A stretch of DNA of 64,000 bases from Amycolatopsis deserti (GTDB taxonomy: Bacteria; Actinomycetota; Actinomycetes; Mycobacteriales; Pseudonocardiaceae), in NCBI RefSeq assembly GCF_014653945.1, contig NZ_BNAU01000009.1, positions 186,001 through 250,000 on the forward strand, in the 5' to 3' direction. A program made the translations under genes and the position numbers. Of this stretch, positions 34,247 to 43,154 are shown piece after piece. The notes under the pieces are model-generated. The model saw only the letters and a program-made list of their open reading frames with translations. It was not told where the DNA came from and did no database searches. Position 1 is the stretch's first letter; every line of letters starts with the position of its first letter.

Positions 34247-34847
34247 GACGGCCCAGCGGCAGGCCACGGCCACCGGTCGCGGCCGACAGCGCACCGGCGA
34301 ACAGGTAGACGCCGACCGCGGTGAACGCGAAGACGACGTACCCGCCGGCGGTGGTCGCGGCCGTGGAGCCGCTCACCGTGCCGTAGAGCACCAGGGCGAG
34401 CGCGACGTCGATCAGCGCGAACAGCAACGTGAACGCGGCGGGCAGGCGCAGGGTGCCCAGCGTCAGCAGCACCACCGTGACGAGCCAGGCGATCAGGAAC
34501 AGGCCCTGCGTGGCGACGGCGGCGTCGGCGGCGATGCCGAACCAGCCGTGGATCAGGCCCAGCACCAGCGCGGCGTAGCTGAGCCAGAAGCCGGTGAACA
34601 CTCCGAACACGGCGGCGACCGCGTTCTGGCCCAGGGACGCCGCCCAGAGCGCGGCGACGAGCTGGCCCAGGCCGGTGGCGGGCAGGATGATCGCGATCGA
34701 CGCGCCGACCGCGCCGGCCGGGACGTACCCGGTCAGCACCAGGCCGAGCGCGATCGCGCCGACGATGAAGGTGGGCACCCCGATCAGGGCTGGATCGCCG
34801 GTGATCTCGGTGCGGACGGGGGCTTCGGGGGCAACGGCAGTGGTCAT
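34233..34847 (-). CDS. GPR1/FUN34/YaaH-family acetate transporter (SatP-like)
   Basis: Six-helix acetate/succinate-proton symporter (204 residues). The N-terminal family motif is present in variant form (GDPALIGVPTFIVGAIALG, for NPAPLGL), followed by GQLVAALWAASLGQNAVAAVFG. In this locus it could export or recapture acetate formed from ethanol through the aldehyde dehydrogenase. Same strand as, and 30 bp after, the methyltransferase gene, so it is the last gene of the mno-moxR-VWA-methyltransferase series. Confidence 0.85.
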   Translation of the reverse strand: MTTAVAPEAPVRTEITGDPALIGVPTFIVGAIALGLVLTGYVPAGAVGASIAIILPATGLGQLVAALWAASLGQNAVAAVFGVFTGFWLSYAALVLGLIHGWFGIAADAAVATQGLFLIAWLVTVVLLTLGTLRLPAAFTLLFALIDVALALVLYGTVSGSTAATTAGGYVVFAFTAVGVYLFAGALSAATGGRGLPLGRPVLR

Positions 34848-34877
34848 GGTGTGCTCCTCGTTGAGCGGGACGAGCGG

Positions 34878-35753
34878 TCAGGCGGGGCGGCGGTCCAGGA
34901 TCAGCCAGCCGCCGTGGAAACCGGACACGCGGTGGCGCCATCCGCTTCCCACACCGAGCTCGGTCAGCGTCGCCAGGTCGAAGCTGCGTACGTGGCCGTA
35001 GTCGGCGTTGGGGACGTCCTCGAAGGGGACCGCGACGATCACCCGCGAGCGGGCCAGGCGCTGGGCCTCGGCCAGAACCGCGGCACCGGTGCCCGGGTCG
35101 AGGTGCTCCAGCAGGTGCACCACGGTCACCGTGTCCACGCACGCGTCCGGCAGCGGCACCCGCGCCGCGTCGCACACCATCGTGCGCAGCGGTGTGTCCC
35201 AGGCGGCGGCGACCGTCGCCAGCACGCGCATCGAACCGGCGACGATGTCGGAGGCGATCACCGTGGTGCGCGGGCGCTGCGCCAGCATCAGCGGGAGGAA
35301 CCCGAAGCACGAACCCAGGTCCAGCACGCTGCCGGGCGGCACGAGCCGCAGCACCCGCGCGTACACCGGCGCGATCCCCGCGATCAGTCCGGGCGCGGTG
35401 CGCGGATCGCGCAGGTGCTCCAGGGTGTTGGCGTAGAAGGTTTCCCAGGCCCGGGCCGGTTCGGGCACCGTGCTGCGGACGACCCCGCAGAACACGCGCT
35501 CGAAGACGTCCTGCCCGCACAGCCAGCCGGGCGTGAACAGCTCGTCGATCAGCAGCCCGGTGAGGCCGTTGTGCAGCTGGTCCGGCCGCAGGCAGTGGCT
35601 CACCTCGATGCGCCGCCCGGCGCGGTGCAGGCGGAAGTGCTCGGTGCGGACGACCGCCGGCCGCCCGTCGTCCTCGGCCCGCACCACGCGCACCAGGTCG
35701 TCGAGGTACTCCGCGACCGGGAACGGCGCGAGCGGGTCCAGCGCGGCGGTCAT
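34878..35753 (-). CDS. mftM: SAM-dependent methyltransferase, probably MftM (mycofactocin)
   Basis: Class I methyltransferase (291 residues). The SAM-binding motif is SVLDLGSCFGFLPLMLA, followed by VIASDIVAGSM and a TVTVVHLLEHLDPG motif. The long N-terminal extension (about 140 residues: EVSHCLRPDQLHNGLTG, LIDELFTPGWLCGQDVFER) fits MftM, which methylates the glucan chain of the redox cofactor mycofactocin. From memory, mycobacterial mftM also sits outside the mft cluster, near the NDMA-methanol dehydrogenase and its two-component system. That shared context is the main support. The ATG overlaps the VWA stop by 4 bases. Confidence 0.7.
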   Translation of the reverse strand: MTAALDPLAPFPVAEYLDDLVRVVRAEDDGRPAVVRTEHFRLHRAGRRIEVSHCLRPDQLHNGLTGLLIDELFTPGWLCGQDVFERVFCGVVRSTVPEPARAWETFYANTLEHLRDPRTAPGLIAGIAPVYARVLRLVPPGSVLDLGSCFGFLPLMLAQRPRTTVIASDIVAGSMRVLATVAAAWDTPLRTMVCDAARVPLPDACVDTVTVVHLLEHLDPGTGAAVLAEAQRLARSRVIVAVPFEDVPNADYGHVRSFDLATLTELGVGSGWRHRVSGFHGGWLILDRRPA

Positions 35754-37252
35754 CGGGCCACCAGGTCCAGCGCCACGCGGTCCAAACCGGACAGATCGCG
35801 GACCACGCGGACCTTGCCGCAGTGTTCCGCGTAGGCCGGCAGATCGCAGCCGCCGAGGCCCCACGAGTAGCGCGGCTCGGGGGTGAGCCAGATCGTTTCG
35901 CGGGAGCGACGGGCGATCTCGGCGAACGCCGTCAGATTGGGGTCGTTGCCGTTGCCCCGCCCGTCGCCCAGCACCAGCACGGTGGTCCGGCGGGTGACGG
36001 CCGACGAGTGTTCGGCCAGGAACTCGCCGAACGCGGCGCCGTAGTTCGAGTTCGCGTCCACGTCGAGCACGTCACCACCGAAGATCAGGCCGAGCGCGCG
36101 CTCGACCGGGTGCTCGGCGAACAGTTCGGTGGTCTCGGCGATGCCGTCGACGAACGCGAAGGACCGGACCTGCGCGAACAGGTTCTGCAGGCCGTGCACC
36201 AGGTGCAGGGTGAACCGCGCGGTCGCGCGCACCGACAGGCTGACGTCGGCGAGCACCACCAGCCGCGGCCGGTCCTCCGCGCGCCGGACGGTGACCGGGC
36301 TGAACGGGATGCCGTCGAAGCGCATGTTGCGCCGCATGGTCCGGCCCGGATCGACGCGGCCCGCACTGGCGATGCGCCTGCGGTGCGTCAGCGCGCCACG
36401 CAGCGACGACGCCAGCCGCCGCAGCGACTCCTCCAGCTCGGCCCGCTCGCTCTCCCCGGCCTGCTCCACCTGGGCCGCGTGCTTCTCCCGGGTCTCGACG
36501 ACGGCGTTCTCCAGCTCCAGCAACGCCTCCAGGTGCCGTTTCAAGGCTTCTGGGAGGTTCTCCAGCACCCCGGCGAGACGGCGGCGCAACTGCGCGGCGT
36601 CGTCCTCGTCGCCGTCCGCGGCCTGCTCGAGCCAGCCCAGCAACGCGTCCTGCTCGGCGATGCTCAGCTCGGCGTCGACCTTGGTACCGGTCTCCTGGGA
36701 CAGCCGGCCGGGTACACCCGCGCCGTGCAGGCGGTCGGTGTCCAGCTGCACCCGGTACCCGGCGTCGCCGGTGACCGTGTTGTCCTTCGAGAACACGATC
36801 TCGTCGGTCATCGAGGCGAGGTCGATCTTGTTGGCCTCCTGGTGCAGGTTGTACTGCTGGGCCAGGTCCTCGGAATCGAAGTAATCCCGGATGTCGCTGG
36901 GTTTGCCGTGCTCGTGCCCCTGCTGCGGCGTCTCGCTCGGCTCCTCGGACAGGGTGAAGCTCTCCAGCTCGCCGGTGTCGGACAGGTCGTCGTGGCTGTG
37001 CCCGTGACCGTGGCCGTGCTCGGCCGGCCCGACCCGGACCAGGGCGAAGAAGGCGTCGAAGATCTCGTCGAACGCCGGGTCGTCGCGGTGGTCCTTGACC
37101 AGCGCGAGCCGCAGGGCCTCCTTGAGCACGGCCCGGTCGGCGAGGATGCCGGGCTCGGCCGCGCAGCGCAGGGCGTCGATCGTCTCGGGCACCGAGATCC
37201 GGACGTCGCGCAGCCGCAGCAGCCGCACGAACCGGTGCAGACTGGCCTCCAT
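35750..37252 (-). CDS. CoxE-like VWA-domain protein with His-rich segment
   Basis: Probable partner of the MoxR ATPase (500 residues). The C-terminal VWA domain carries a MIDAS-like DVSLS in RLVVLADVSLSVRATARF and the second element in VLVLGDGRGNGNDP. The N-terminal third contains a histidine stretch, HGHGHGHSHDD (about 80-90), suited to binding metal ions. A charged coiled-coil-like middle follows. MoxR/VWA pairs act as chaperones that insert metals or mature oxidoreductases. Lying between mno and mftM, this one probably matures the iron alcohol dehydrogenase. Start at ATG 37252. Confidence 0.85.
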   Translation of the reverse strand: MEASLHRFVRLLRLRDVRISVPETIDALRCAAEPGILADRAVLKEALRLALVKDHRDDPAFDEIFDAFFALVRVGPAEHGHGHGHSHDDLSDTGELESFTLSEEPSETPQQGHEHGKPSDIRDYFDSEDLAQQYNLHQEANKIDLASMTDEIVFSKDNTVTGDAGYRVQLDTDRLHGAGVPGRLSQETGTKVDAELSIAEQDALLGWLEQAADGDEDDAAQLRRRLAGVLENLPEALKRHLEALLELENAVVETREKHAAQVEQAGESERAELEESLRRLASSLRGALTHRRRIASAGRVDPGRTMRRNMRFDGIPFSPVTVRRAEDRPRLVVLADVSLSVRATARFTLHLVHGLQNLFAQVRSFAFVDGIAETTELFAEHPVERALGLIFGGDVLDVDANSNYGAAFGEFLAEHSSAVTRRTTVLVLGDGRGNGNDPNLTAFAEIARRSRETIWLTPEPRYSWGLGGCDLPAYAEHCGKVRVVRDLSGLDRVALDLVAR

Positions 37253-37261
37253 CGCGTGTCC

Positions 37262-38293
37262 CTAGGACCGGCGGCCGAACGACCGGCTGCCGCGGTCGGC
37301 GCTGACCTTCGGCGCCTCGTGGGTGTGGGTGTGCGCGTGCCCATGACCGTGTCCGTGCAGGGTTTCCGGGACCTCGGCGTTCGGGTCGACCAGCCGGGGC
37401 AGCGCCGCCAGTGCCTTGCGCACGTCCTTGTCGTACTTGACGACCACCGACACGGTGTCCGACAGCACCGGCGCGGTCAGTTCGTCGACCCCCAGCACGG
37501 CGAGTGTGCGCGCCCAGTCGATGGTCTCCGAGATGCTGGGCGACTTGCGCAGCTCCAGCTCGCGCAGGCCGCGCACGATCTCCACGAGCTGGCGGGCCAG
37601 CGCCTCCGGCAGGCCGGTGTCCTTGCTGCGCACGATGTCCAGTTCGCGCTCAGCCGATGGGTAGTCGAGGAAGAGGTGCAGGCACCGGCGTTTCAGCGCG
37701 GCCGCGAGGTCGCGGGTGTTGTTCGAGGTGAGGATGACGTACGGCCGGTTGCGGGCGGTGAACGTGCCGATCTCCGGCACCGAGATCTGGTACTCCCCCA
37801 GCATCTCCAGCAGCACCGCCTCCAGTGCTTCGTCGGCGCGGTCGATCTCGTCGATCAGCAGCACCACCGGTTCCTCGGAGCGGACCGCTTCCAGCAGCGG
37901 GCGTGCGGCGAGGAAGCGCTCGGAGAAGAACACGCTCTCCTGCGCGCCGATGCGGTCGACCGCGTCGTGCAGGTCCGGCGCGTCGGCCACGAGCTGGCCG
38001 ATCTTCTCGCGGAGGATCTGGGTGTAGAGCAGCTGCTTGCCGTAGTCCCACTCGTACAGCGCGCTGGCCTCGTCCTGCCCTTCGTAGCACTGCAGGCGAA
38101 GCAGCCGGCGCCCGGTGGCCGCGGCGAGCGACTTCGCCAGTTCCGTCTTGCCGACCCCGGCCGGGCCCTCCAGCAGCACCGGCTTCTCCAGCCGGGTCAT
38201 CAGGAACACCATCGTCGCGAGCCGGTCGTCGGTGAGGTAGCCCTGTGCGGCCAGTGCCTTGCCGGCTTCCTCGACGGAGTCGAATGCGGTCAC
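37262..38293 (-). CDS. MoxR-family AAA+ ATPase with His-rich tail
   Basis: AAA+ chaperone ATPase (343 residues): Walker A LLEGPAGVGKTELAKSL, Walker B VVLLIDEIDRAD, sensor in LTSNNTRDLAAALKRRC. The C-terminus is a histidine-rich tail, HGHGHGHAHTHTH (about 315-327), matching the His stretch in the VWA partner. Such a tail is unusual for MoxR proteins and points to metal handling. GTG 38293 follows GAGGAGGG. Only 9 bp separate it from the VWA gene and 63 bp from mno upstream. Confidence 0.9.
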   Translation of the reverse strand: MTAFDSVEEAGKALAAQGYLTDDRLATMVFLMTRLEKPVLLEGPAGVGKTELAKSLAAATGRRLLRLQCYEGQDEASALYEWDYGKQLLYTQILREKIGQLVADAPDLHDAVDRIGAQESVFFSERFLAARPLLEAVRSEEPVVLLIDEIDRADEALEAVLLEMLGEYQISVPEIGTFTARNRPYVILTSNNTRDLAAALKRRCLHLFLDYPSAERELDIVRSKDTGLPEALARQLVEIVRGLRELELRKSPSISETIDWARTLAVLGVDELTAPVLSDTVSVVVKYDKDVRKALAALPRLVDPNAEVPETLHGHGHGHAHTHTHEAPKVSADRGSRSFGRRS

Positions 38294-38356
38294 GCCAAAC
38301 CCTCCTCGGTAGGGGTGCCGGGGGCGGCCCCGTCCGAACCGCCCCCGGCCGTTGAT

Positions 38357-39649
38357 TCAGCTGAGCAGGTCGTCCAGGTCGCCGTTCATGCAGTGATCGA
38401 CGACGGGGCGCACCGTTTCGAAGGTGCATTCCTTGGCGTTGCCGGGCGTGCAGGCGTCGCCGAGGACGTGGTTGGTGATGCGGTCCACGTCCTCGTCGTC
38501 GCCCTTGATGACGCTCGCCTGCTCGTAGAACTTCGTCGGGCCCTGGCCGAGCCGGTTCTTCGAGTAGCTGTCCTGCGTGACGTCGGTGAACTTCTCCGGG
38601 ATGCCCACGTCGCGCAGCAGCCGGATCGCGGCCGCCAGCGCCGCGTCCGCGGCCTGCACGTCGGTCATGCCGTGGGTGTCCACACCCATCACCTCGGCGA
38701 TGTCGGCGAACCGCTTGTACGCCACCGGCATGTTGAACGCCCACACGCGCGGCAGGGCGATCGCGTTGTTGAGGCCGTGGTGGGTGTCGTAGAACGCGCT
38801 GACGGCGTGCGAGATCGAGTGGATGATCCCGAGGCCGCCGGAGTTGAACGCCTGCGCGGCGATGTACTGCGCGTACATCATGCCCTCGCGGCCGGACAGC
38901 TCGCTCGGGTTCCAGGTGGCCTGGCGCAGGTTCTCCGCGGTGAGCTTGATGGCCCGCAACGCGTTGCCCAGCGACGGCTCGAAGTTCAGCCGCGACACGT
39001 ACGGCTCGGAAGCGTGGGCCAGCACGTCGAAACCGCACTGAGCGGTGTAGTCGATCGGGCAGCTGTAGTACAGCACCGGGTCGTCGATCGCGAGCGTCGC
39101 GACCGAGGCGTCGTCGAACGCCACGTACTTGTGCGGGTTGTCCGGGTCGGTGGTGGTGTCGGTGATGACGTAGGCCCAGGACGTCTCCGAGCCGGTGCCG
39201 GCCGTGGTGGACACCGCGATGTGCGGCGGGTTACGGGGGTTCTCGGACTTGTTGAAGCCCTCGAAGTCGTTGACGTTGCGGCCGTCGTGGGCGACCGAGA
39301 TGCGCGCGCCCTTGCAGGCGTCGTGCGAGGACCCGCCGCCGATGGAGACGAAGCTGTCACACTTGTTCTCCTGGTACAGCTTGACCGCGTCCATGACGTT
39401 GTAGTCCTTGGGGTTGGACTCGACCTTGTCGTAGAGCACGACCTCGAGCCCGTGGTACTTCATCGACTCGGTGATCTTGTGGACGATGTCGGACCCGCGC
39501 AGCCCGCTCGTCATCACCAGGGTCTTCTTGAAGCCCAGCTTCAGCGCCTCCGGGCCGATCATCTCGTGGGCCCCGGGGCCGAGCAACGCCCGCGGGAACG
39601 GGTGGAACTCCTTGATGGGGAACGGCTTCAGCAATTCGTCGACCTGCAT
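38357..39649 (-). CDS. mno: NDMA-dependent methanol dehydrogenase (nicotinoprotein)
   Basis: Group III metal-dependent alcohol dehydrogenase (430 residues) with tightly bound NAD(P), assayed with NDMA in Amycolatopsis and Mycobacterium; mycofactocin is its likely electron acceptor. The N-terminus ELLKPFPIKEFHPFPRALLG is highly characteristic. Cofactor motif SIGGGSSHDACKG; metal ligands in CGFDVLAHASEP and HSISHAVSAFYDTHHGLNNA. ATG 39649 has GAAGGAAAAG upstream. It oxidises methanol and other short alcohols to aldehydes for the downstream pathway. Its promoter region holds the 20-bp palindrome. Confidence 0.95.
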   Translation of the reverse strand: MQVDELLKPFPIKEFHPFPRALLGPGAHEMIGPEALKLGFKKTLVMTSGLRGSDIVHKITESMKYHGLEVVLYDKVESNPKDYNVMDAVKLYQENKCDSFVSIGGGSSHDACKGARISVAHDGRNVNDFEGFNKSENPRNPPHIAVSTTAGTGSETSWAYVITDTTTDPDNPHKYVAFDDASVATLAIDDPVLYYSCPIDYTAQCGFDVLAHASEPYVSRLNFEPSLGNALRAIKLTAENLRQATWNPSELSGREGMMYAQYIAAQAFNSGGLGIIHSISHAVSAFYDTHHGLNNAIALPRVWAFNMPVAYKRFADIAEVMGVDTHGMTDVQAADAALAAAIRLLRDVGIPEKFTDVTQDSYSKNRLGQGPTKFYEQASVIKGDDEDVDRITNHVLGDACTPGNAKECTFETVRPVVDHCMNGDLDDLLS

Positions 39650-39789
39650 GACGCACTTTTCCTTCCTGCGCGACGAGCGACTGTGGTGACGCGCACACCG
39701 AAGCTAGCCCGCCCGGAGCAGCGCGGAAACGCTTGTGGCGCAATACTCCTCGCCCGGGAGCGCGACTCCGCACGACCGGCGGGGGCCGT

Positions 39790-39809
39790 ACCTGCCCGAT
39801 CGGTCAGGT
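39790..39809. promoter_or_regulatory. 20-bp palindrome upstream of mno
   Basis: ACCTGCCCGATCGGTCAGGT, 18 of 20 symmetric, 140 bp before the mno start and next to the DUF779 terminator. Its core CCGATCGG and ACCT/AGGT ends match the element at 30746-30765. Confidence 0.6.
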
Positions 39810-39820
39810 GCCCCTGGACG

Positions 39821-39857
39821 CGAAAAAGGCCCGGACGCGGGGTCCGGGCCTTTTTCG
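39821..39857 (-). terminator. Strong terminator after the aldehyde dehydrogenase-DUF779 operon
   Basis: 16-bp perfect stem, CGAAAAAGGCCCGGAC (39821-39836) and GTCCGGGCCTTTTTCG (39842-39857), with a 5-base loop. It carries T-runs on both strands, so it is bidirectional. It isolates mno as a separate transcription unit. Confidence 0.92.
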
Positions 39858-39864
39858 CGGTTCT

Positions 39865-40223
39865 TCAGTTGTCCAGCAGGGCCAGTTCTTCGTCGGTGAG
39901 CAGGCGGGACCGGATCAGGAAGCGCACGCCTTCGGGCGCCTCCAGCGAGAACCCGCTGCCCCGGCCGGCCACGACGTCCACCGTCAGGTGCGTGTGCCGC
40001 CAGTAGGCGTACTGGTCGGCGCTCATCCAGAACGGCGTGCCGTCGCCGACGTGGCCGAGCAGCACGTCCGACTCGCCCACCCGGAACTCGCCGTCCGGGT
40101 AGCACATCGGGGCGCTGCCATCACAGCATCCGCCGGACTGGTGGAACATCACCGGTCCGTGCTGCTCGATCAGCCGGCGCAGCAGGGCCAGCGCGGCCCC
40201 GGTCATCGCGACCCGTTGCGCCA

Positions 40224-40224
<1 letters not shown>
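39865..40224 (-). CDS. DUF779 family protein
   Basis: Small protein (119 residues) of the DUF779 family, regularly found next to acetaldehyde-type dehydrogenases. The Cys-rich motif FHQSGGCCDGSAPMC and the core YWRHTHLTVDVVAGRGSGFS are diagnostic. Function is not established; the conserved Cys/His suggest metal or thiol chemistry related to the aldehyde dehydrogenase. ATG 40224 shares a base with the dehydrogenase stop, so translation is coupled. Confidence 0.88.
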
Positions 40225-41741
<1,517 letters not shown>

Positions 41742-41800
41742 GGATGCACTCCATTCACTCGATCACATCGGTGTGATGGGTGCCACCGTGCCGAACCCGG

Positions 41801-41818
41801 GTTGGCGAAACGTTGGCG
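41801..41818 (-). promoter_or_regulatory. Candidate operator CGCCAACGTTTCGCCAAC upstream of the aldehyde dehydrogenase
   Basis: Read on the minus strand, the 18-mer is a direct repeat of CGCCAAC. A closely similar 14-mer, CGCCAACGTTCGCC, lies at 43125-43138 upstream of acetyl-CoA synthetase, so the two sites flank the GAF regulator gene. Confidence 0.45.
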
Positions 41819-41819
41819 C

Positions 41820-43025
41820 TCAGTCGCGCAGGGCCTCGTGCAGCCGGGCCGCCGCGATGCCGCGCCGCCCGTCGCCGGGCGCGAGCAGGCGGTGCGCGTG
41901 CTCGTGAACCTGCAGGTCGAACGGGTGCCGCTCGCCGTAGGTCAACGCCAGGTCCGGCTCACGCGAGGCCAGCACCGCCTCCCGCACGGCGACCTCCAGG
42001 TGGTCGCGCCACCGGGTGATGCCGGGCGCCTCGGACGCGGGCAGCAGCGGCCCGCTGTAGCGGCGCACCGCCGTCGCGGTGTCCCCGGCCTTGAGCGCGT
42101 TCAGCACGTCGAGGGCATCGCAGTCGATCGGTGTGGTGAGGGCGTAGCGGCGGTTGGCGAGCGCGCCGCCCAGCATCCGCCGCAGGTGGGAGGCCTCGGC
42201 GCGCAGGGTCGTGCTGGTGACCGGCAGGTCCCCGTACAGCGCTTCGCGCAGCCCGTCCGGCGAGAACCCGCCGGGTTCGAGCGCGAGCAGCGTGAGCACC
42301 TCCAGCTGCCGCGGCGACAACCTCAGCGGGGTGCCGTCGAACGTGGCGCTCCCGGAGCCGAGGCAGGACAGCCGGATGCCCGGCGCCGCGGGCGGGGTGG
42401 CCTGCAGGCGCGACTCGATGGCGGTGACCAGCGTGCGGACCGTCGACATCGCCAGCGGGTGCGACCGGTCCCAGGTGGTCGACAGGTCGAGAACGCCCAG
42501 GTGACGGCCGCGCGGATCGCGGATCGGGGCGCAGTAGCAGACCCAGCCGTGCAGGGCCGCGACCAGGTGCTCGGCGGAGAAGACGCTGCTCGGACGGCCG
42601 GTGCGCAGCGCCAGCGACAAGGCGTTGGTGCCCATGTCCGGTTCGTCCCAGCGGCCGCCGGGCGCGAAATTCACCCGCTCCGCCCGCCGCCGCATGACGC
42701 GCCCGCCACACGTCCATAGGATCGTGCCGGACTCGTCGGTGACGGCGCCGACGAACCCGGCGTCGTCGGCGATGCTGCGCAGCTCGTCGGCCAGTTCGGT
42801 GACCGGGGCGCGCAGCGGCGATTCGCGCCAGCGGGAGCGCACCTCGTCCCCGGCGGCGGGGGCGCTGTCCCGCGCGGGATCCACGATGGACAGCGAGCGC
42901 GCCCAGGACTCGGCGACCTCGCTGCGCAGTTCCAGGGTTTCCGGACGCGCCTGTGCCGGCACCCAGCGGGCCCATTCCCGTTCCAGGGCCGCCCGGCGCT
43001 GGTGGAGCGCACTACGCTCTGCCAT
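41820..43025 (-). CDS. GAF-domain transcriptional regulator
   Basis: Regulator (401 residues) with an N-terminal AcoR/GAF-like sensor part (about 35-225: AVTDESGTILWTCGGRVM, WDEPDMGTNALSLAL, GWVCYCAPIRDPRGRHLGV) and a C-terminal winged-helix/BTAD-like region (GTPLRLSPRQLEVLTLLAL, TLRAEASHLRRMLGG). It lacks the sigma-54 AAA+ domain of true AcoR. ATG 43025 has GAGGTCGCGGAA before it. Placed between the aldehyde dehydrogenase and acetyl-CoA synthetase genes, it probably controls both in response to an alcohol or aldehyde. The ligand is unknown. Confidence 0.82.
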   Translation of the reverse strand: MAERSALHQRRAALEREWARWVPAQARPETLELRSEVAESWARSLSIVDPARDSAPAAGDEVRSRWRESPLRAPVTELADELRSIADDAGFVGAVTDESGTILWTCGGRVMRRRAERVNFAPGGRWDEPDMGTNALSLALRTGRPSSVFSAEHLVAALHGWVCYCAPIRDPRGRHLGVLDLSTTWDRSHPLAMSTVRTLVTAIESRLQATPPAAPGIRLSCLGSGSATFDGTPLRLSPRQLEVLTLLALEPGGFSPDGLREALYGDLPVTSTTLRAEASHLRRMLGGALANRRYALTTPIDCDALDVLNALKAGDTATAVRRYSGPLLPASEAPGITRWRDHLEVAVREAVLASREPDLALTYGERHPFDLQVHEHAHRLLAPGDGRRGIAAARLHEALRD

Positions 43026-43095
43026 TTCCGCGACCTCATCGTCCTCATGCCCGGCGCAATGGTGCTCCATGATGCCTGACGAACCGCGCGGGCGC

Positions 43096-43115
43096 ACCTA
43101 CCCGCCCGGAGGGTT
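43096..43115. promoter_or_regulatory. Degenerate third copy of the alcohol-dehydrogenase palindrome
   Basis: ACCTACCCGCCCGGAGGGTT matches the palindrome ACCTAYCCGATCGGRTAGGT at 15 of 20 positions, with a perfect left half. It lies between the GAF regulator and acetyl-CoA synthetase. Weak evidence. Confidence 0.25.
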
Positions 43116-43124
43116 CCAACCTCC

Positions 43125-43138
43125 CGCCAACGTTCGCC
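43125..43138 (+). promoter_or_regulatory. CGCCAACGTTCGCC site upstream of acetyl-CoA synthetase
   Basis: It matches the site at 41801-41818 (CGCCAACGTT plus CGCC) and lies 17 bp before the ATG of the synthetase. Candidate site of the GAF regulator. Confidence 0.4.
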
Positions 43139-43154
43139 GGTCAGGCTCTGCGGC

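Noticed and set aside
35822-40006. 1394-codon open frame on the plus strand
   Set aside because: Antisense shadow of the VWA, moxR and mno genes; codon bias belongs to the minus strand and no protein family is visible.
41761-41776. ATCACATCGGTGTGAT palindrome before the aldehyde dehydrogenase
   Set aside because: It is 14 of 16 symmetric and resembles a CRP-like site, but it lies within 20 bp of the ATG where SD and start would be, and no second copy was found; left as unassigned.
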